A stretch of DNA of 64,000 nucleotides from DATMER01 sp963741305 (GTDB taxonomy: Bacteria; Acidobacteriota; Thermoanaerobaculia; Multivoradales; UBA5704): assembly GCA_963741305.1 (NCBI GenBank), contig CAVUHL010000003.1, positions 1,178,001-1,242,000 on the forward strand, read 5' to 3'. The notes under the pieces were generated by a model. That model worked only from the letters and a program-made list of their open reading frames with translations. It did no database searches and was not told the DNA's origin. Both the position numbers and the translations under genes were made by a program. Below are positions 16,573-25,427 of the stretch, piece by piece. Each line of letters starts with the position of its first letter. Within the stretch, counting starts at the first letter, position 1.

Positions 16573-17792
16573 GGTTCTCCCTGTTGCAGGGTTATCCGGA
16601 ACGTCGTCCCCGCCTCCGATGTCCCTATCATCTCCAGGTCCCCGCCATGATCGAGCAGGATCTTCTTGGAGATCGCTAGGCCGAGGCCCATGCCCTCGCC
16701 GACCTTACGCGTGGTGACGTAGGGCTCGAAGACCCGTCCGCGGATCTCCGGCGCGATGCCCGGCCCGTCGTCCGCGACCTCAATGTAGATTCCGGTCCCG
16801 TTCCGGCCCAGCTTGAAGGTGACGGTCCGGGCCTGCGCGTGAGCGCTGTTGTCGCACAGGTTGACCAGCGTCTGGCGGAGCAGCTCGCGGTCGACAGCCG
16901 CGAAGAGCGGTATCGGCGACGAGGGCGCCGAGACGCGCAGCACCAGGGACGGCCAGGCGAGGTCGAAGGCCGAGGCGAACTCGGAGACCACGGCGCCGAG
17001 GTCGTGGACTTCCAGCCGCGGCTTGGGGAGGCGTGCGAACGAGGTGAACTCGCGGGTGAAGCGGCCCAGGCGGTCCAGCTCCTCGCCTAGGCTCTCGACA
17101 GTTTGCCTGCTCTCGCCGTTCACAAGCTCGCGCAGACGGGTGAGCTCCAATCGGGCCGCGGTCAGCGGCGTCTTCATCTCGTGAGCGTGCCGGCGCGCCG
17201 TCTCCTGCCACATGGAAAGGTTTTGCAGAGCGGCCAGCCGCCTGCGGTCGCGCGCCATCACCCGGGAAGTCTCTTCGATCATCGCGGCGATCCGCCCGAT
17301 CGTGTCCTTCCCGCGGTCGCCGATGTCCACGTTTTCCTGGCCGGCGGAGAGCTGCACCAGGGCCTCCCGCAGCCTGTCGATCCGCCGCTCGCGCCGGCCC
17401 TGGCGGACGAGGTGGGCCCCGCCCGCGGCGGCCAGCACTCCGCCCACCACCATAAGGAGGATCATCTCGTAGCGCCGCAGGATCTCTTTGCGGTTATGCT
17501 CCAGGATGCGCAGCCGGTTGAGAAGGGCCTGATCCTCCTCGAAGCGGCGGCGGTACTCCGTCTCTCGCTGCGGATCGAGGCGGGCGAGCTGTCTGCGGTC
17601 CTCCTGCGATCCCTCCAGGGCGGAGATGATCTCGGGCTGGAGCCCCAGGCGGAACCAGGCCGTAGAGAGCTGTTTCTCGAAAAGGAAGAGGACCGCGGCC
17701 GCGGCCAGCACCATTCCGCCCAAGGTGACGGCGGTGGAGCGCCAGCTCAACGCCTTCCTCCCAATGACAGCTTGGGTACCGAGAGCTTCCAC
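16569..17792 (-). CDS. Membrane sensor histidine kinase
   Basis: 407 residues. Two transmembrane helices (about 22-42 and 112-132) flank a short periplasmic sensor of only about 70 residues. A HAMP-like segment follows. The phospho-acceptor is His in RRHAHEMKTPLTAARLE; the ATP-binding domain shows the N box (LVNLCDNSAHAQA), G1 (VADDGPGI) and G2 (GEGMGLGLAISKKI). It pairs with the NtrC-type regulator (ATGA overlap). Its start overlaps the preceding exported protein by 46 bp. The signal is unknown, but location after two envelope proteins suggests it senses an envelope or outer-membrane state. Confidence 0.93.
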   Translation of the reverse strand: MEALGTQAVIGRKALSWRSTAVTLGGMVLAAAAVLFLFEKQLSTAWFRLGLQPEIISALEGSQEDRRQLARLDPQRETEYRRRFEEDQALLNRLRILEHNRKEILRRYEMILLMVVGGVLAAAGGAHLVRQGRRERRIDRLREALVQLSAGQENVDIGDRGKDTIGRIAAMIEETSRVMARDRRRLAALQNLSMWQETARRHAHEMKTPLTAARLELTRLRELVNGESRQTVESLGEELDRLGRFTREFTSFARLPKPRLEVHDLGAVVSEFASAFDLAWPSLVLRVSAPSSPIPLFAAVDRELLRQTLVNLCDNSAHAQARTVTFKLGRNGTGIYIEVADDGPGIAPEIRGRVFEPYVTTRKVGEGMGLGLAISKKILLDHGGDLEMIGTSEAGTTFRITLQQGEP

Positions 17793-18379
17793 TCGTATTC
17801 CAGCAGCGCCGGCCTACCGATGGAGGTCGCGAGGAGGAGATTGAAGAGGTCGCCGGAGGGCTCCGCCACGACTCCGGAAACAGCCCCGGCGCTGCCGGCA
17901 GACTCCCCGGCCAGGCTGCGGGAGAACCACCGCTGGGCGTCGAGCTGCTCGGATTGCGAGAAGGGGATGACCCGCAGCCGCAGCTCCGCGGGTCCGGCGG
18001 GAGAACGCGCCGGGAGCACCTCCAGCCGCAGGTCCCGCCACCAGGCCTCGAGCTTCTCGAAAGAGGCGAAGCTCGCCCGCTGCGTCCGGCCGGATGTGTC
18101 GGCGCGGGTCACGAGCCAGACCTCGTCCCACAGCTCATACCGGATGTCGATCCGGGCCCCGCCCCGCGTTCGGTTCGCACCCATGGTCCTGACCTCGAAA
18201 GCCAGGGTGGTGGTGAGCCCCGTTCCCAGGTGGCGGTGCACCTCTTCCTGCCGCAGCACGGAGGGCAGGCGGGCGAGGACCACCCCGTTGTCCGTTCCCC
18301 GTTCCAGGGCCGGCGCGGTGACGGCGCCGAGCCTCGCCGCGAGCATCAGCCCGAGCAGGACGGCTGCCCGCTTCACCAT
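17747..18379 (-). CDS. Exported protein, DUF4390-like
   Basis: 210 residues starting MVKRAAVLLGLMLAARLGAV, a signal peptide. The rest is a soluble beta-rich domain with RYELWDEVWLVTRAD near the middle, typical of DUF4390 periplasmic proteins found beside NtrY/NtrX-type two-component genes. The start overlaps the end of the Omp85-like gene by 7 bp and the end overlaps the kinase gene. Function unknown; it may be the periplasmic partner or ligand-sensing accessory of the kinase. Confidence 0.65.
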   Translation of the reverse strand: MVKRAAVLLGLMLAARLGAVTAPALERGTDNGVVLARLPSVLRQEEVHRHLGTGLTTTLAFEVRTMGANRTRGGARIDIRYELWDEVWLVTRADTSGRTQRASFASFEKLEAWWRDLRLEVLPARSPAGPAELRLRVIPFSQSEQLDAQRWFSRSLAGESAGSAGAVSGVVAEPSGDLFNLLLATSIGRPALLEYEWKLSVPKLSLGGRR

Positions 18380-19782
18380 AGGACCTCCCCGAGGTCGAGG
18401 TAGGTGAAGATGAACCGCAGCCGGCCCCACTGATTGCGCCACGTGATCCCGGTGGAGAGCTCCATCCGCTCCAGGGGGTTGTCCCGCAGCTCCAGGTCTG
18501 GGGAGGTCGCCTCGACGCCGAAGGTGGCCCCCGTCTCCAGATAGAGGTCGCTGAAGTCGCCGGGCTCGCGATGGGTGCGGAGGCGGAGGAGGTGCCGGGC
18601 GCTCACCGATCCGCCGAAGACGTCCAGGTCGGTCTTCGCGAGGATGGCCTCGTTCGCCTTCAGGTTCGTCACCCGGGATTGTCCGAAGGAGACCCGGCCG
18701 CCGGCAGAGACCGACTGCCGCGGCGTGACGGACCAGTGGCGAGTGCCGGAGAGCTCCGCCAGGATCTGCTCGCCCTGGAAGGGAGGGCGGGGCGTATCGG
18801 TGGGCGGGTCTGGATAGTTGAAGCTCCGCTCGAACAGGTCTTCGGCCTCGTAGGACGCGTACTCCAGGCCGGCGGAAAGCACCATGCCGCGGCTCGGGAG
18901 GAGCGGATCGTCGCTGGTGTCCTGAACCCAGCGGGCGTCCACGCGGCGGAAGCTCTGATCTCCCGCGAAGACGATCGTGTCCACCAATCCAAACGAGGGG
19001 GCGAGGACCTGGTGATGTTGCCTGGCTTCGCCCCGCCTTTCGGTCCAGCCGAACTGGAGGGAGCGGTTCGCAGACAGGGGGATGGCCAGGCTCAGGGAAG
19101 CCTGGTCATCCTCTTGCCAATCCCAGGCCGCGAGGTTGGGATCGATGCCGAAGGGGAGCACCACGGTGCCGCAGCAGGCGTGCCGGGCGTAGGAGATGTT
19201 GGCGACGATGCCGCGGCCGAAGAGGTCGTACTGGGTATAGCCGACCTGCCCCCCGGACTCGTCGTTTACCGAGTCCTGCTGCAGCCCGAAGCTTCCGTAG
19301 AGGACTCCGGAGCGCCCGAGGAAGATGCGGCTGCCGATCAGGCCGGTCTGGTTGATGTTGAAGTAATCATTGCTGCCGAAGTTCGTATCCAGGGCGTAAA
19401 GCTGATCGAAACGGGCGAACTGATAGCCATGGTCGAAGAAGAACCAGCGGGCGGTATGGGCCTGGATGACCAGCTCGTAGGCACCGCGCTCGCTCCCCTT
19501 GCGCAGGGAGAAGTCGGCGCCGAGCACGAACGGCAGCCGGTGCACGCGGGACACGGCCTGCCGGAGGTCATCCTCGTCGTAGGTGCCACCCTCCTTGAGG
19601 AGGGTCTCCGCCTCGATGATCCCCGCGGCGGCCTCGCGGGTGGTCTCGACCGTGATGGTCTCGATCCTGAAGCTGGCAGGCTCCACCGCGAGCGGCTCCT
19701 CGGGGATGGCTGCGGATACGCTAAGAGCCCACAGGAGCATGAAGGCCCCGGCGAGCATCGATGGGAAGCGAACGGGTCGCAT
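18373..19782 (-). CDS. Outer-membrane beta-barrel protein of the Omp85/BamA-TamA type
   Basis: 469 residues from ATG 19782. A signal peptide (MRPVRFPSMLAGAFMLLWA) precedes one POTRA-like domain (about 45-115, with a VSRVHRLPFV helix) and a C-terminal barrel of alternating strands, including repeated FGLQ and FGWTE-type strands. With a single POTRA it is much shorter than BamA and resembles minimal Omp85 proteins. It could insert or export partner proteins. It is the first gene of the operon with the DUF4390-like protein and the two-component pair. About 230 bases upstream (19783-20012) carry no gene and probably hold its promoter. Confidence 0.7.
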   Translation of the reverse strand: MRPVRFPSMLAGAFMLLWALSVSAAIPEEPLAVEPASFRIETITVETTREAAAGIIEAETLLKEGGTYDEDDLRQAVSRVHRLPFVLGADFSLRKGSERGAYELVIQAHTARWFFFDHGYQFARFDQLYALDTNFGSNDYFNINQTGLIGSRIFLGRSGVLYGSFGLQQDSVNDESGGQVGYTQYDLFGRGIVANISYARHACCGTVVLPFGIDPNLAAWDWQEDDQASLSLAIPLSANRSLQFGWTERRGEARQHHQVLAPSFGLVDTIVFAGDQSFRRVDARWVQDTSDDPLLPSRGMVLSAGLEYASYEAEDLFERSFNYPDPPTDTPRPPFQGEQILAELSGTRHWSVTPRQSVSAGGRVSFGQSRVTNLKANEAILAKTDLDVFGGSVSARHLLRLRTHREPGDFSDLYLETGATFGVEATSPDLELRDNPLERMELSTGITWRNQWGRLRFIFTYLDLGEVLW

Positions 19783-20012
19783 GTCGTCGGTGTCTCCACG
19801 TCCACCCCGGGCCGCATTGCCCAGGCCGGTCGTGCTTCTTACAGGGCAATCTCGGTGCCGCGCCCCCGCCTGCCGCAAGAAATGGCGCAAGCTGCGGAAA
19901 ACAAGAGCTTTCCGCCGCCGGAAAGCCTCCTCCTCCGCCACGGTGAGCGTATGGAGAAGCATACACCCTGTCTGCCGGGTAAGACTTCGTGTTGCTTCTG
20001 CCGCCACGAACC

Positions 20013-21425
20013 TCAATCGCAGATCGGCGGGCCTCCCAGCGGGTTGAAATCGAAAAAGTCGTGCGGCTTTAGCTCGAAACCGTACCAGTGCATGAGGGTG
20101 ATCGCCCACTTCTGGTTGGTATCGAGGTCCTCGCTGATCGGCTCATGGTGCGCCCCAGCGAGATACCAGACGACCAGATCGCCGTTCGCAACGCTTTGCT
20201 TATCGGAAACGTACGGTAGGAGGAAGCCGTCCGGGCCAGTGAACACCGGACTCTCGGCCCATGCAGTGTCCTCCGCGGGCTTGTATCGGGTAACCCAGAA
20301 ATCGTGCTGAGTCCACTGCTCGGACCCCCACCCCGGCGTCGCGAAGTGGCGTGCCGTGCCGGTGCGGAGCGGTTCGAGCTCATAGCTGAAAGGATGTCCG
20401 TTGGCATTAAGGGCCGAATCCTGGATCACCAAGGCAGTGAACTCCTCCGGACGCCAGTCCTCTGAGCCCTCGAAGCCGCCGTTGAACGGACTCAGGTTGT
20501 CGAGAGAGTTTAAACCCGACGGATCGGACCGCAGTGGTTCGATGTGTTGTCTCAAGAAAGCGTAGTCGCCGCCTGCGCCGTTGATGTCGAGGTCGATCCG
20601 CCAGAGGGAATCGTGTTGATGGGCCACCTCGGGGCGCTCGGGGTTGATGTAGCCCGTGGCGCCGGTCCGGAGCGAGATCGTACCGTCGTCGCGAAACCCG
20701 AACTCTTGGACGTAGTCGTAGTTGCCGGCATCATAGACCCCCCAGAGTACGAGCTCCTTGCCGCGTCGCACGAAAGATCCAAGTTGGCCCTTGCAGAGCC
20801 AGGCCGGCCCCCGGTCGCGGCACTCCGCTACGATCGAAGGCCCGAAGGTCGCATCTTGGTCCAGAGTAATCAGGGCGCCGCCATTCGCATCTGCCGCGGT
20901 GACCGTCCTCCGCCAGTTGGTCCAGTCGGCGAATTGATCATCAGAGAGGTGGGCTTCGCCTTCGTGGTAGGGGGTGGCGTTTTCCGCCACTTCCGCACGG
21001 TAGAGGATGCGCTGCCACGGCGTCGTCGAAGCGAGGTTGCGTCGCACATCGACAGGCCCGATGGAGATACCGCGGCTGTGCTGGTTGCCGGCATCTCCGT
21101 AGGCTGAGGCCTGGATGCAGATCCGCCACTGGATGTCGGGAAACGTCTGCAGCAAGCAGGCGCTGTTTGCACCCCGAAGGCATGCCGAAGCGTCGCACTG
21201 CTGGAGCGAGCAGGACGCAGGGGGCAGAGGATCCTCTTTCGATACAGCGCGCTCGGGGTTGCCGAGCAGCCACTTAAGCGTCCGGGCCTCCGGGCTGGCG
21301 ACAGGAGTGGCGAGCGGCTTTGAAGCAGCAGTCATTGAGATCTGGGCCGCGAGCGGTTCGTTCGGGCCGGCGAGAGCGAAAGCGGCCCACATGGCAGCGA
21401 CGGCGAGGCGTGACGGGGAAAGCAT
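20013..21425 (-). CDS. Secreted copper amine oxidase-like protein
   Basis: 470 residues; ATG 21425 is preferred because GGAGG lies 8 bases upstream. A signal peptide is followed by a low-similarity region. The C-terminal part matches the copper amine oxidase catalytic domain: AGNYDYVQEFGF carries the Asn-Tyr-Asp-Tyr context of the topaquinone Tyr, HQHDSLWRIDLDI holds the paired copper His ligands, and LMHWYGFELKPHDFFDFNP fits the last-strand region with the third His. These enzymes oxidise primary amines to aldehydes. The protein is shorter than typical oxidases (about 650 residues), so the N-terminal domains are reduced. Confidence 0.75.
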   Translation of the reverse strand: MLSPSRLAVAAMWAAFALAGPNEPLAAQISMTAASKPLATPVASPEARTLKWLLGNPERAVSKEDPLPPASCSLQQCDASACLRGANSACLLQTFPDIQWRICIQASAYGDAGNQHSRGISIGPVDVRRNLASTTPWQRILYRAEVAENATPYHEGEAHLSDDQFADWTNWRRTVTAADANGGALITLDQDATFGPSIVAECRDRGPAWLCKGQLGSFVRRGKELVLWGVYDAGNYDYVQEFGFRDDGTISLRTGATGYINPERPEVAHQHDSLWRIDLDINGAGGDYAFLRQHIEPLRSDPSGLNSLDNLSPFNGGFEGSEDWRPEEFTALVIQDSALNANGHPFSYELEPLRTGTARHFATPGWGSEQWTQHDFWVTRYKPAEDTAWAESPVFTGPDGFLLPYVSDKQSVANGDLVVWYLAGAHHEPISEDLDTNQKWAITLMHWYGFELKPHDFFDFNPLGGPPICD

Positions 21426-21593
21426 TGGCATATCCTCCTTGGCGCTTAGAGAACGACCATGAAGTAGGAATACCCTCACCATTGACTAAAGCCATGACAC
21501 CGAAATGGTTCTCCAGCAAACTACACTCGTGTGCAGAGAAAGCTTGATTCCTGGCTTGCCTTACCACCCAGGAGTGCCCTCAAGAGGAGAGAC

Positions 21594-23246
21594 ATGCGCA
21601 GGATCAGAACCGCCCTTTTTCTTGCCGCGGGCTTGAGCGCCTCGGCGTCCGCCCAGGTTGCGGAGCCCGTTAGTGCCTTTGGGGATGTCGTGGAGGTACG
21701 GGTCGTCAACCTCGAAGTGGTGGTCACCGATGCCGAGGGCCGGCGGGTGCCAGACCTGGAGCGCGGTGATTTCCGGCTGCTCGTCGACGGCAAGGAGATG
21801 CCGATCCCCTACTTTACGGAGGTGCGGGAAGGGCAGGCGGTCGTCCCCGACGCCGCCACGGGAGCGGCGCCGGCCGCTCCTCCGGCCCTGACTGAAAGCG
21901 GTCCGGTCGGGACGAGCTATCTGGTGTTCATCGACGACCTGTTCTCGCTCCGTGTCCGCCGCGACGAGGTGCTCAAGTCGCTGAAGGAAGAGGTCGCCCG
22001 GCTGGGCTCGGCAGACCGCATGGCGATCGTCGCCTACGATGGCAAGCGCTTGGAGAGGCTTTGTCCCTGGTCGAGCTCTGCCGCAGAGCTGACGTCGGCG
22101 CTCGATGCGGCAATGGCCCGCAAGGCGCACGGGATCGAGCAGAAGGCAGAGCTCGCCGCCATGGAGTCATCCCGCCGCTTGAGCACCAACCTTCCCGCCA
22201 TGGGGACGGTGCAGAACGCTCCCGATGTCTCGCCGGGGGGCGCGGGCACGCGCCCGCTGGACCTCGACCAGATCGCCTACGCGCAGCAGGTGACGGACCG
22301 GCTCGAACGGACGGTGATGGCAGCGGTCTCCACGCTGCGCGCCTTCGCCTCGGCCCCGGGGCGCAAGGTGATGATGCTCCTGGCCGGCGGCTGGCCTTAT
22401 TCTCCCGCGGGCTACGCGGCCAACTACTTCGGCCCGATCTACGATCCCCGTCTCCCTTGGCACAAGGAGCACTTCTCACTGCTCACCGACACCGCCAATC
22501 GGCTGGGCTACACCATCTATCCGGTGGACGTCCCCGGCCTCGAGGCGGTCGGACCGGATGCCTCGTCCGCGGTCTCCTCATTCGGCGAGTGGGACGTGCG
22601 CGAAGATGAGATCCATTCCGCCATGACCTACATTGCCTCCCGCACCGGCGGTCTGGCCTTGATCAATGCGGCGCGCCGGACCGCCCTCAGTCGCGCGCAG
22701 GCGGACACGCGCTCTTACTACTGGCTCGGCGTCAGCCCCTCCTGGCGGCAGAACGACCAGCGCCATCAGATGAAGGTCGAGGTGCTGCGCCCAGGGCTGA
22801 AGGTTCGGTCGCGCCACGGCGTCCTCGACCTGTCGCGGCAGAGCGAGGTCACGATGATGGTCGAGCACGCCCTGCTCTTCGGCGGCGCGGGCACGGCGAA
22901 AATGCCGATGCAGGTGGGAAAGCCGGCGCGCTCCGGGCGCAAGGAAATGGAGGTTCCGATCACCTTGACCATTCCTCTGAGCTCGATCACGGTGTTGCCG
23001 GTCGACGGCAAGTATTCCACCGATCTGGAGTTGCGGTTCGCCGCCATGGACGAGCGCGGCGACCGCTCCGACGTGCCCATGATCCCGCTTCACCTTTCGT
23101 TCGATACGCCGCCACCCGCAGGCGGGGGGCACATTCGTTACGATACCCGGGTCAAGCTGCGCCGGATCGAGCAGCGCCTCATCGCCACGCTCTTCGATCC
23201 GCTGAGCGGCAAGATCACCACCGCCGAGATCGATATCGCGCCCTGA
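21594..23246 (+). CDS. VWFA-related domain protein of the acidobacterial type, secreted
   Basis: 550 residues with a signal peptide (MRRIRTALFLAAGLSASASA). The N-terminal region has VVTDAEGRRVPDLERGDFRL, typical of the VWFA-related family, followed by a von Willebrand factor A-like domain (near YLVFIDDLFSLRVRR and DRMAIVAYDGKRLERL). The C-terminal half is beta-rich. This family is strongly expanded in Acidobacteriota, which is the main taxonomic hint in the window. Function unknown; likely surface or extracellular protein binding. ATG 21594 has GAGGAG upstream and is followed within 25 bp by the next gene. Confidence 0.85.
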   Translation: MRRIRTALFLAAGLSASASAQVAEPVSAFGDVVEVRVVNLEVVVTDAEGRRVPDLERGDFRLLVDGKEMPIPYFTEVREGQAVVPDAATGAAPAAPPALTESGPVGTSYLVFIDDLFSLRVRRDEVLKSLKEEVARLGSADRMAIVAYDGKRLERLCPWSSSAAELTSALDAAMARKAHGIEQKAELAAMESSRRLSTNLPAMGTVQNAPDVSPGGAGTRPLDLDQIAYAQQVTDRLERTVMAAVSTLRAFASAPGRKVMMLLAGGWPYSPAGYAANYFGPIYDPRLPWHKEHFSLLTDTANRLGYTIYPVDVPGLEAVGPDASSAVSSFGEWDVREDEIHSAMTYIASRTGGLALINAARRTALSRAQADTRSYYWLGVSPSWRQNDQRHQMKVEVLRPGLKVRSRHGVLDLSRQSEVTMMVEHALLFGGAGTAKMPMQVGKPARSGRKEMEVPITLTIPLSSITVLPVDGKYSTDLELRFAAMDERGDRSDVPMIPLHLSFDTPPPAGGGHIRYDTRVKLRRIEQRLIATLFDPLSGKITTAEIDIAP

Positions 23247-23268
23247 AGGCATGGGAACAGGAGAACAA

Positions 23269-23832
23269 ATGAAGCAACGAACGATCATTCTGGCAGTCAC
23301 CCTCGCGGTATTGGCGGCTGGAGCCCTTCAGGCGCAGACGAACAATTCCGAGCTTGAGCGCCTGTTCAAGGAAGACCAGGTCGATCGCGAAGAGGGTCCG
23401 AACGCCGACATCGACTGGCAGGCCGTGTCGAAGCGGGATGCGGAGCGCCGCGCCCGGGTGCGCGAGATCGTGGACAAGGGAGGCGCCACCACGTCCACGG
23501 ATTATTACCACGCGGCCATGGTCTACCAGCACGGCACCAAGGTGCCCGAGTACGACGAGGCGCACCGCCTGGCCTCGAAGGCCGTCGAGTTAGACCCGGA
23601 GAACGGCAAGGCCAAGTGGCTGGCCGCCGCGTCCAAGGACCGTTCCCTCATGTGGCAGGGCAAGCCCCAGCTCTACGGCACCCAGTTCAAGAAGGTGGAC
23701 GACAAGTGGGTCCTCTGGGACGTGGATCCCTCGATCACCGACGAGGAGCGGGCGAAATGGAACGTGCCGCCCCTCGCCGAGCAGAGGAAGAAACTGGAGA
23801 CGCTGAACGCCCCGGGTCACCCGCCTCACTAG
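23269..23832 (+). CDS. Exported hypothetical protein with DUF6624-like region
   Basis: 187 residues; ATG 23269 with AGGAGA 5 bases upstream and a signal peptide (MKQRTIILAVTLAVLAAGA). The mature part is charged and contains TSTDYYHAAMVYQHG and AVELDPENGKAKWLAAASKD, the pattern of DUF6624-type small proteins that resemble a single TPR-like helical unit. It lies 22 bp after the VWFA-related gene and is presumably co-transcribed. Its 3' end overlaps by 4 bp the convergent FMN reductase gene. Function unknown. Confidence 0.7.
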   Translation: MKQRTIILAVTLAVLAAGALQAQTNNSELERLFKEDQVDREEGPNADIDWQAVSKRDAERRARVREIVDKGGATTSTDYYHAAMVYQHGTKVPEYDEAHRLASKAVELDPENGKAKWLAAASKDRSLMWQGKPQLYGTQFKKVDDKWVLWDVDPSITDEERAKWNVPPLAEQRKKLETLNAPGHPPH

Positions 23833-24404
23833 CCAGGGGCGTTGCGGAAGCGCTCGATCCAGGCGATGAAGTGCTCCAGGAACATGACCACGTAGTCCCG
23901 CACCTTTTGATCGGTCAAGTTGCCCTCGGCATCGAAACGCTCGTGCGCGCGTCCGACGAGCACCTCGGGCTGGAGCATGGCGGGCGTGTCCGTGAACACG
24001 AAAGACTGCCGGAGCTGGCTCTGACCGCGGGCGGTGCCGGTCGTTCCTGGTGTAGCGCCCATCAGAGCCGTGGGCTTGCCCTGGAGGACCGACTTGCGCG
24101 GCGGCCGGGAGAGCCAATCGAAGGTGTTCTTCAGGATCCCGGGCACGCCGTGGTTGTACTCGGGCGTTACGATCAGGAGACCGTCCGCGGCGGCGATGGC
24201 CTGCCGCAAGTCGGTGACGGCCTGTGGCACGCCGGCTGATTCCACATCCTCGTTGTAGAGAGGCACGCCAGCCAGGTCATGGATCTCGATTTTCAGCCGC
24301 TCCGGCGCCAGCTCCTGCGCGGCCCGGAGGAGGGCCCTGTTGTAGGAAGCCTGGCGCAGGCTCCCGGCGATCCCCACGACGCGCAATGCATTGGTATTTT
24401 CCAT
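23829..24404 (-). CDS. NADPH-dependent FMN reductase family protein
   Basis: 191-residue flavodoxin-fold oxidoreductase. GIAGSLRQASYNRALLRAA is the FMN phosphate-binding loop and IVTPEYNHGVPGILKNTFDW is the second FMN-contacting loop typical of chromate/quinone and azo-reductase-like proteins. It reduces FMN or quinones with NAD(P)H in the cytoplasm. The gene starts 1 bp after the stop of the helical-bundle protein upstream, so the two are likely one transcript. Confidence 0.9.
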   Translation of the reverse strand: MENTNALRVVGIAGSLRQASYNRALLRAAQELAPERLKIEIHDLAGVPLYNEDVESAGVPQAVTDLRQAIAAADGLLIVTPEYNHGVPGILKNTFDWLSRPPRKSVLQGKPTALMGATPGTTGTARGQSQLRQSFVFTDTPAMLQPEVLVGRAHERFDAEGNLTDQKVRDYVVMFLEHFIAWIERFRNAPG

Positions 24405-24405
24405 C

Positions 24406-24885
24406 TCAGGCCAGCGTCCTTCTGGCGGCTTCGAGCCGCGCCGTCTCCACCCGGCTGCGCTGGTCCTCGGCGCGCCGGATCAGATCCTGATAATCGGCCA
24501 CCTTGAGATCAGGCGCCTCCTCGGCCGCGGCGGCCAAGGCATGCCACAGGGACCTCTTCCCTTCGATCCCGAGCGCAAGCGCCTCCAGGGATTCGAACAG
24601 CCGCAGCGATCCGCCCGCGGGATCGTCGAGCCGCAGCTTGAGCTCGGCGGCTTTCTCCCCGAGCCAGGCTGCCGCCTTCCGCGTGCGGCTTTGGGAGACC
24701 TGCAGCCGCTCCATGATCGATTTGAGCGCCTGGCGGTCCGTCTCCACCTCGGCGTGGAGCTCGGCGGCGAGCCGTCCCACCTCCGTGCCGGCACGCTCTT
24801 TCTCGAGGTGCTCCAGGAGCTCGACGGCGCCTGTCGCGCCTGCCAGATGGTCGTTCAGATACGTTGCGATGTGATCGCGGGCCAT
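24406..24885 (-). CDS. Helical-bundle hypothetical protein (ferritin-like?), 159 aa
   Basis: Starts at ATG 24885 with GGAGGTGGGAC directly upstream. The 159 residues are almost entirely charged amphipathic helix (MARDHIATYLNDHLAGATGA and following), with an expected four-helix bundle. No metal-ligand pattern is evident, so ferritin-like is only a fold guess. It is transcribed with the FMN reductase (1-bp gap). Longer frames through this region that extend to 25194 come from the wrong start. Confidence 0.7.
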   Translation of the reverse strand: MARDHIATYLNDHLAGATGAVELLEHLEKERAGTEVGRLAAELHAEVETDRQALKSIMERLQVSQSRTRKAAAWLGEKAAELKLRLDDPAGGSLRLFESLEALALGIEGKRSLWHALAAAAEEAPDLKVADYQDLIRRAEDQRSRVETARLEAARRTLA

Positions 24886-24929
24886 GTCCCACCTCCTCGT
24901 CCGCGTGTATGCACCCGCTGCGCCACTTC

Positions 24930-25343
24930 TCAGTCGTTCGGCTCGGCCAGCCGCTCCTGAAGCAGGCGGGAGACCAAAGGCTCCTGCTCGCGAAGCTCCC
25001 GGTGGAGAAACGCGAGGGTTTCCTCGGTGAAGTTCGGCGCTGCGCGCCCCGGATTCTCGATGCCGCGGAGCGCGCAGTGCTCGGCATAGCGCCAGAAGGC
25101 GTCCATCGTGTCGACGCCCATGCACACGGCGGGATCGATCACCGTAGGCAGAAGCCGTTCGAGGAGGTGGGGGCGATGGCGGCCGATGGCGCACGCGGCT
25201 CCGAGGAATGCCTCAAAGTTATATTCGGCGTTATAGCTGGGGAGGTAGGACAGGAACGCCGCGACGACGGCCTCGTCGTCATCCCCCGAGCCGGGGTCGG
25301 CCATCCTCGCGAGCCGCCGGATCGACATCATGGGGTGCATCAT
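24930..25343 (-). CDS. Hypothetical helical protein, 137 aa
   Basis: Starts at ATG 25343 (MMHPMMSIRRLARMADPG). Helical, with VVAAFLSYLPSYNAEYNFEA and an acidic/charged C-terminal helix ending AEPND. No signal peptide, membrane helix or known motif. It is 44 bp upstream of the helical-bundle gene and probably in the same transcript as the FMN reductase. Family not recognised. The long minus-strand frame that extends to 26240 is the shadow of the zinc protease-like gene and is not counted. Confidence 0.65.
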   Translation of the reverse strand: MMHPMMSIRRLARMADPGSGDDDEAVVAAFLSYLPSYNAEYNFEAFLGAACAIGRHRPHLLERLLPTVIDPAVCMGVDTMDAFWRYAEHCALRGIENPGRAAPNFTEETLAFLHRELREQEPLVSRLLQERLAEPND

Positions 25344-25427
25344 GTCACTGTGCCGTAACTTCTTGCGCACGGCGGGCGCCCAACCAGTCGATACGCTCGA
25401 TTCTTTCGAGCGAGAGGAGGACTGGCA

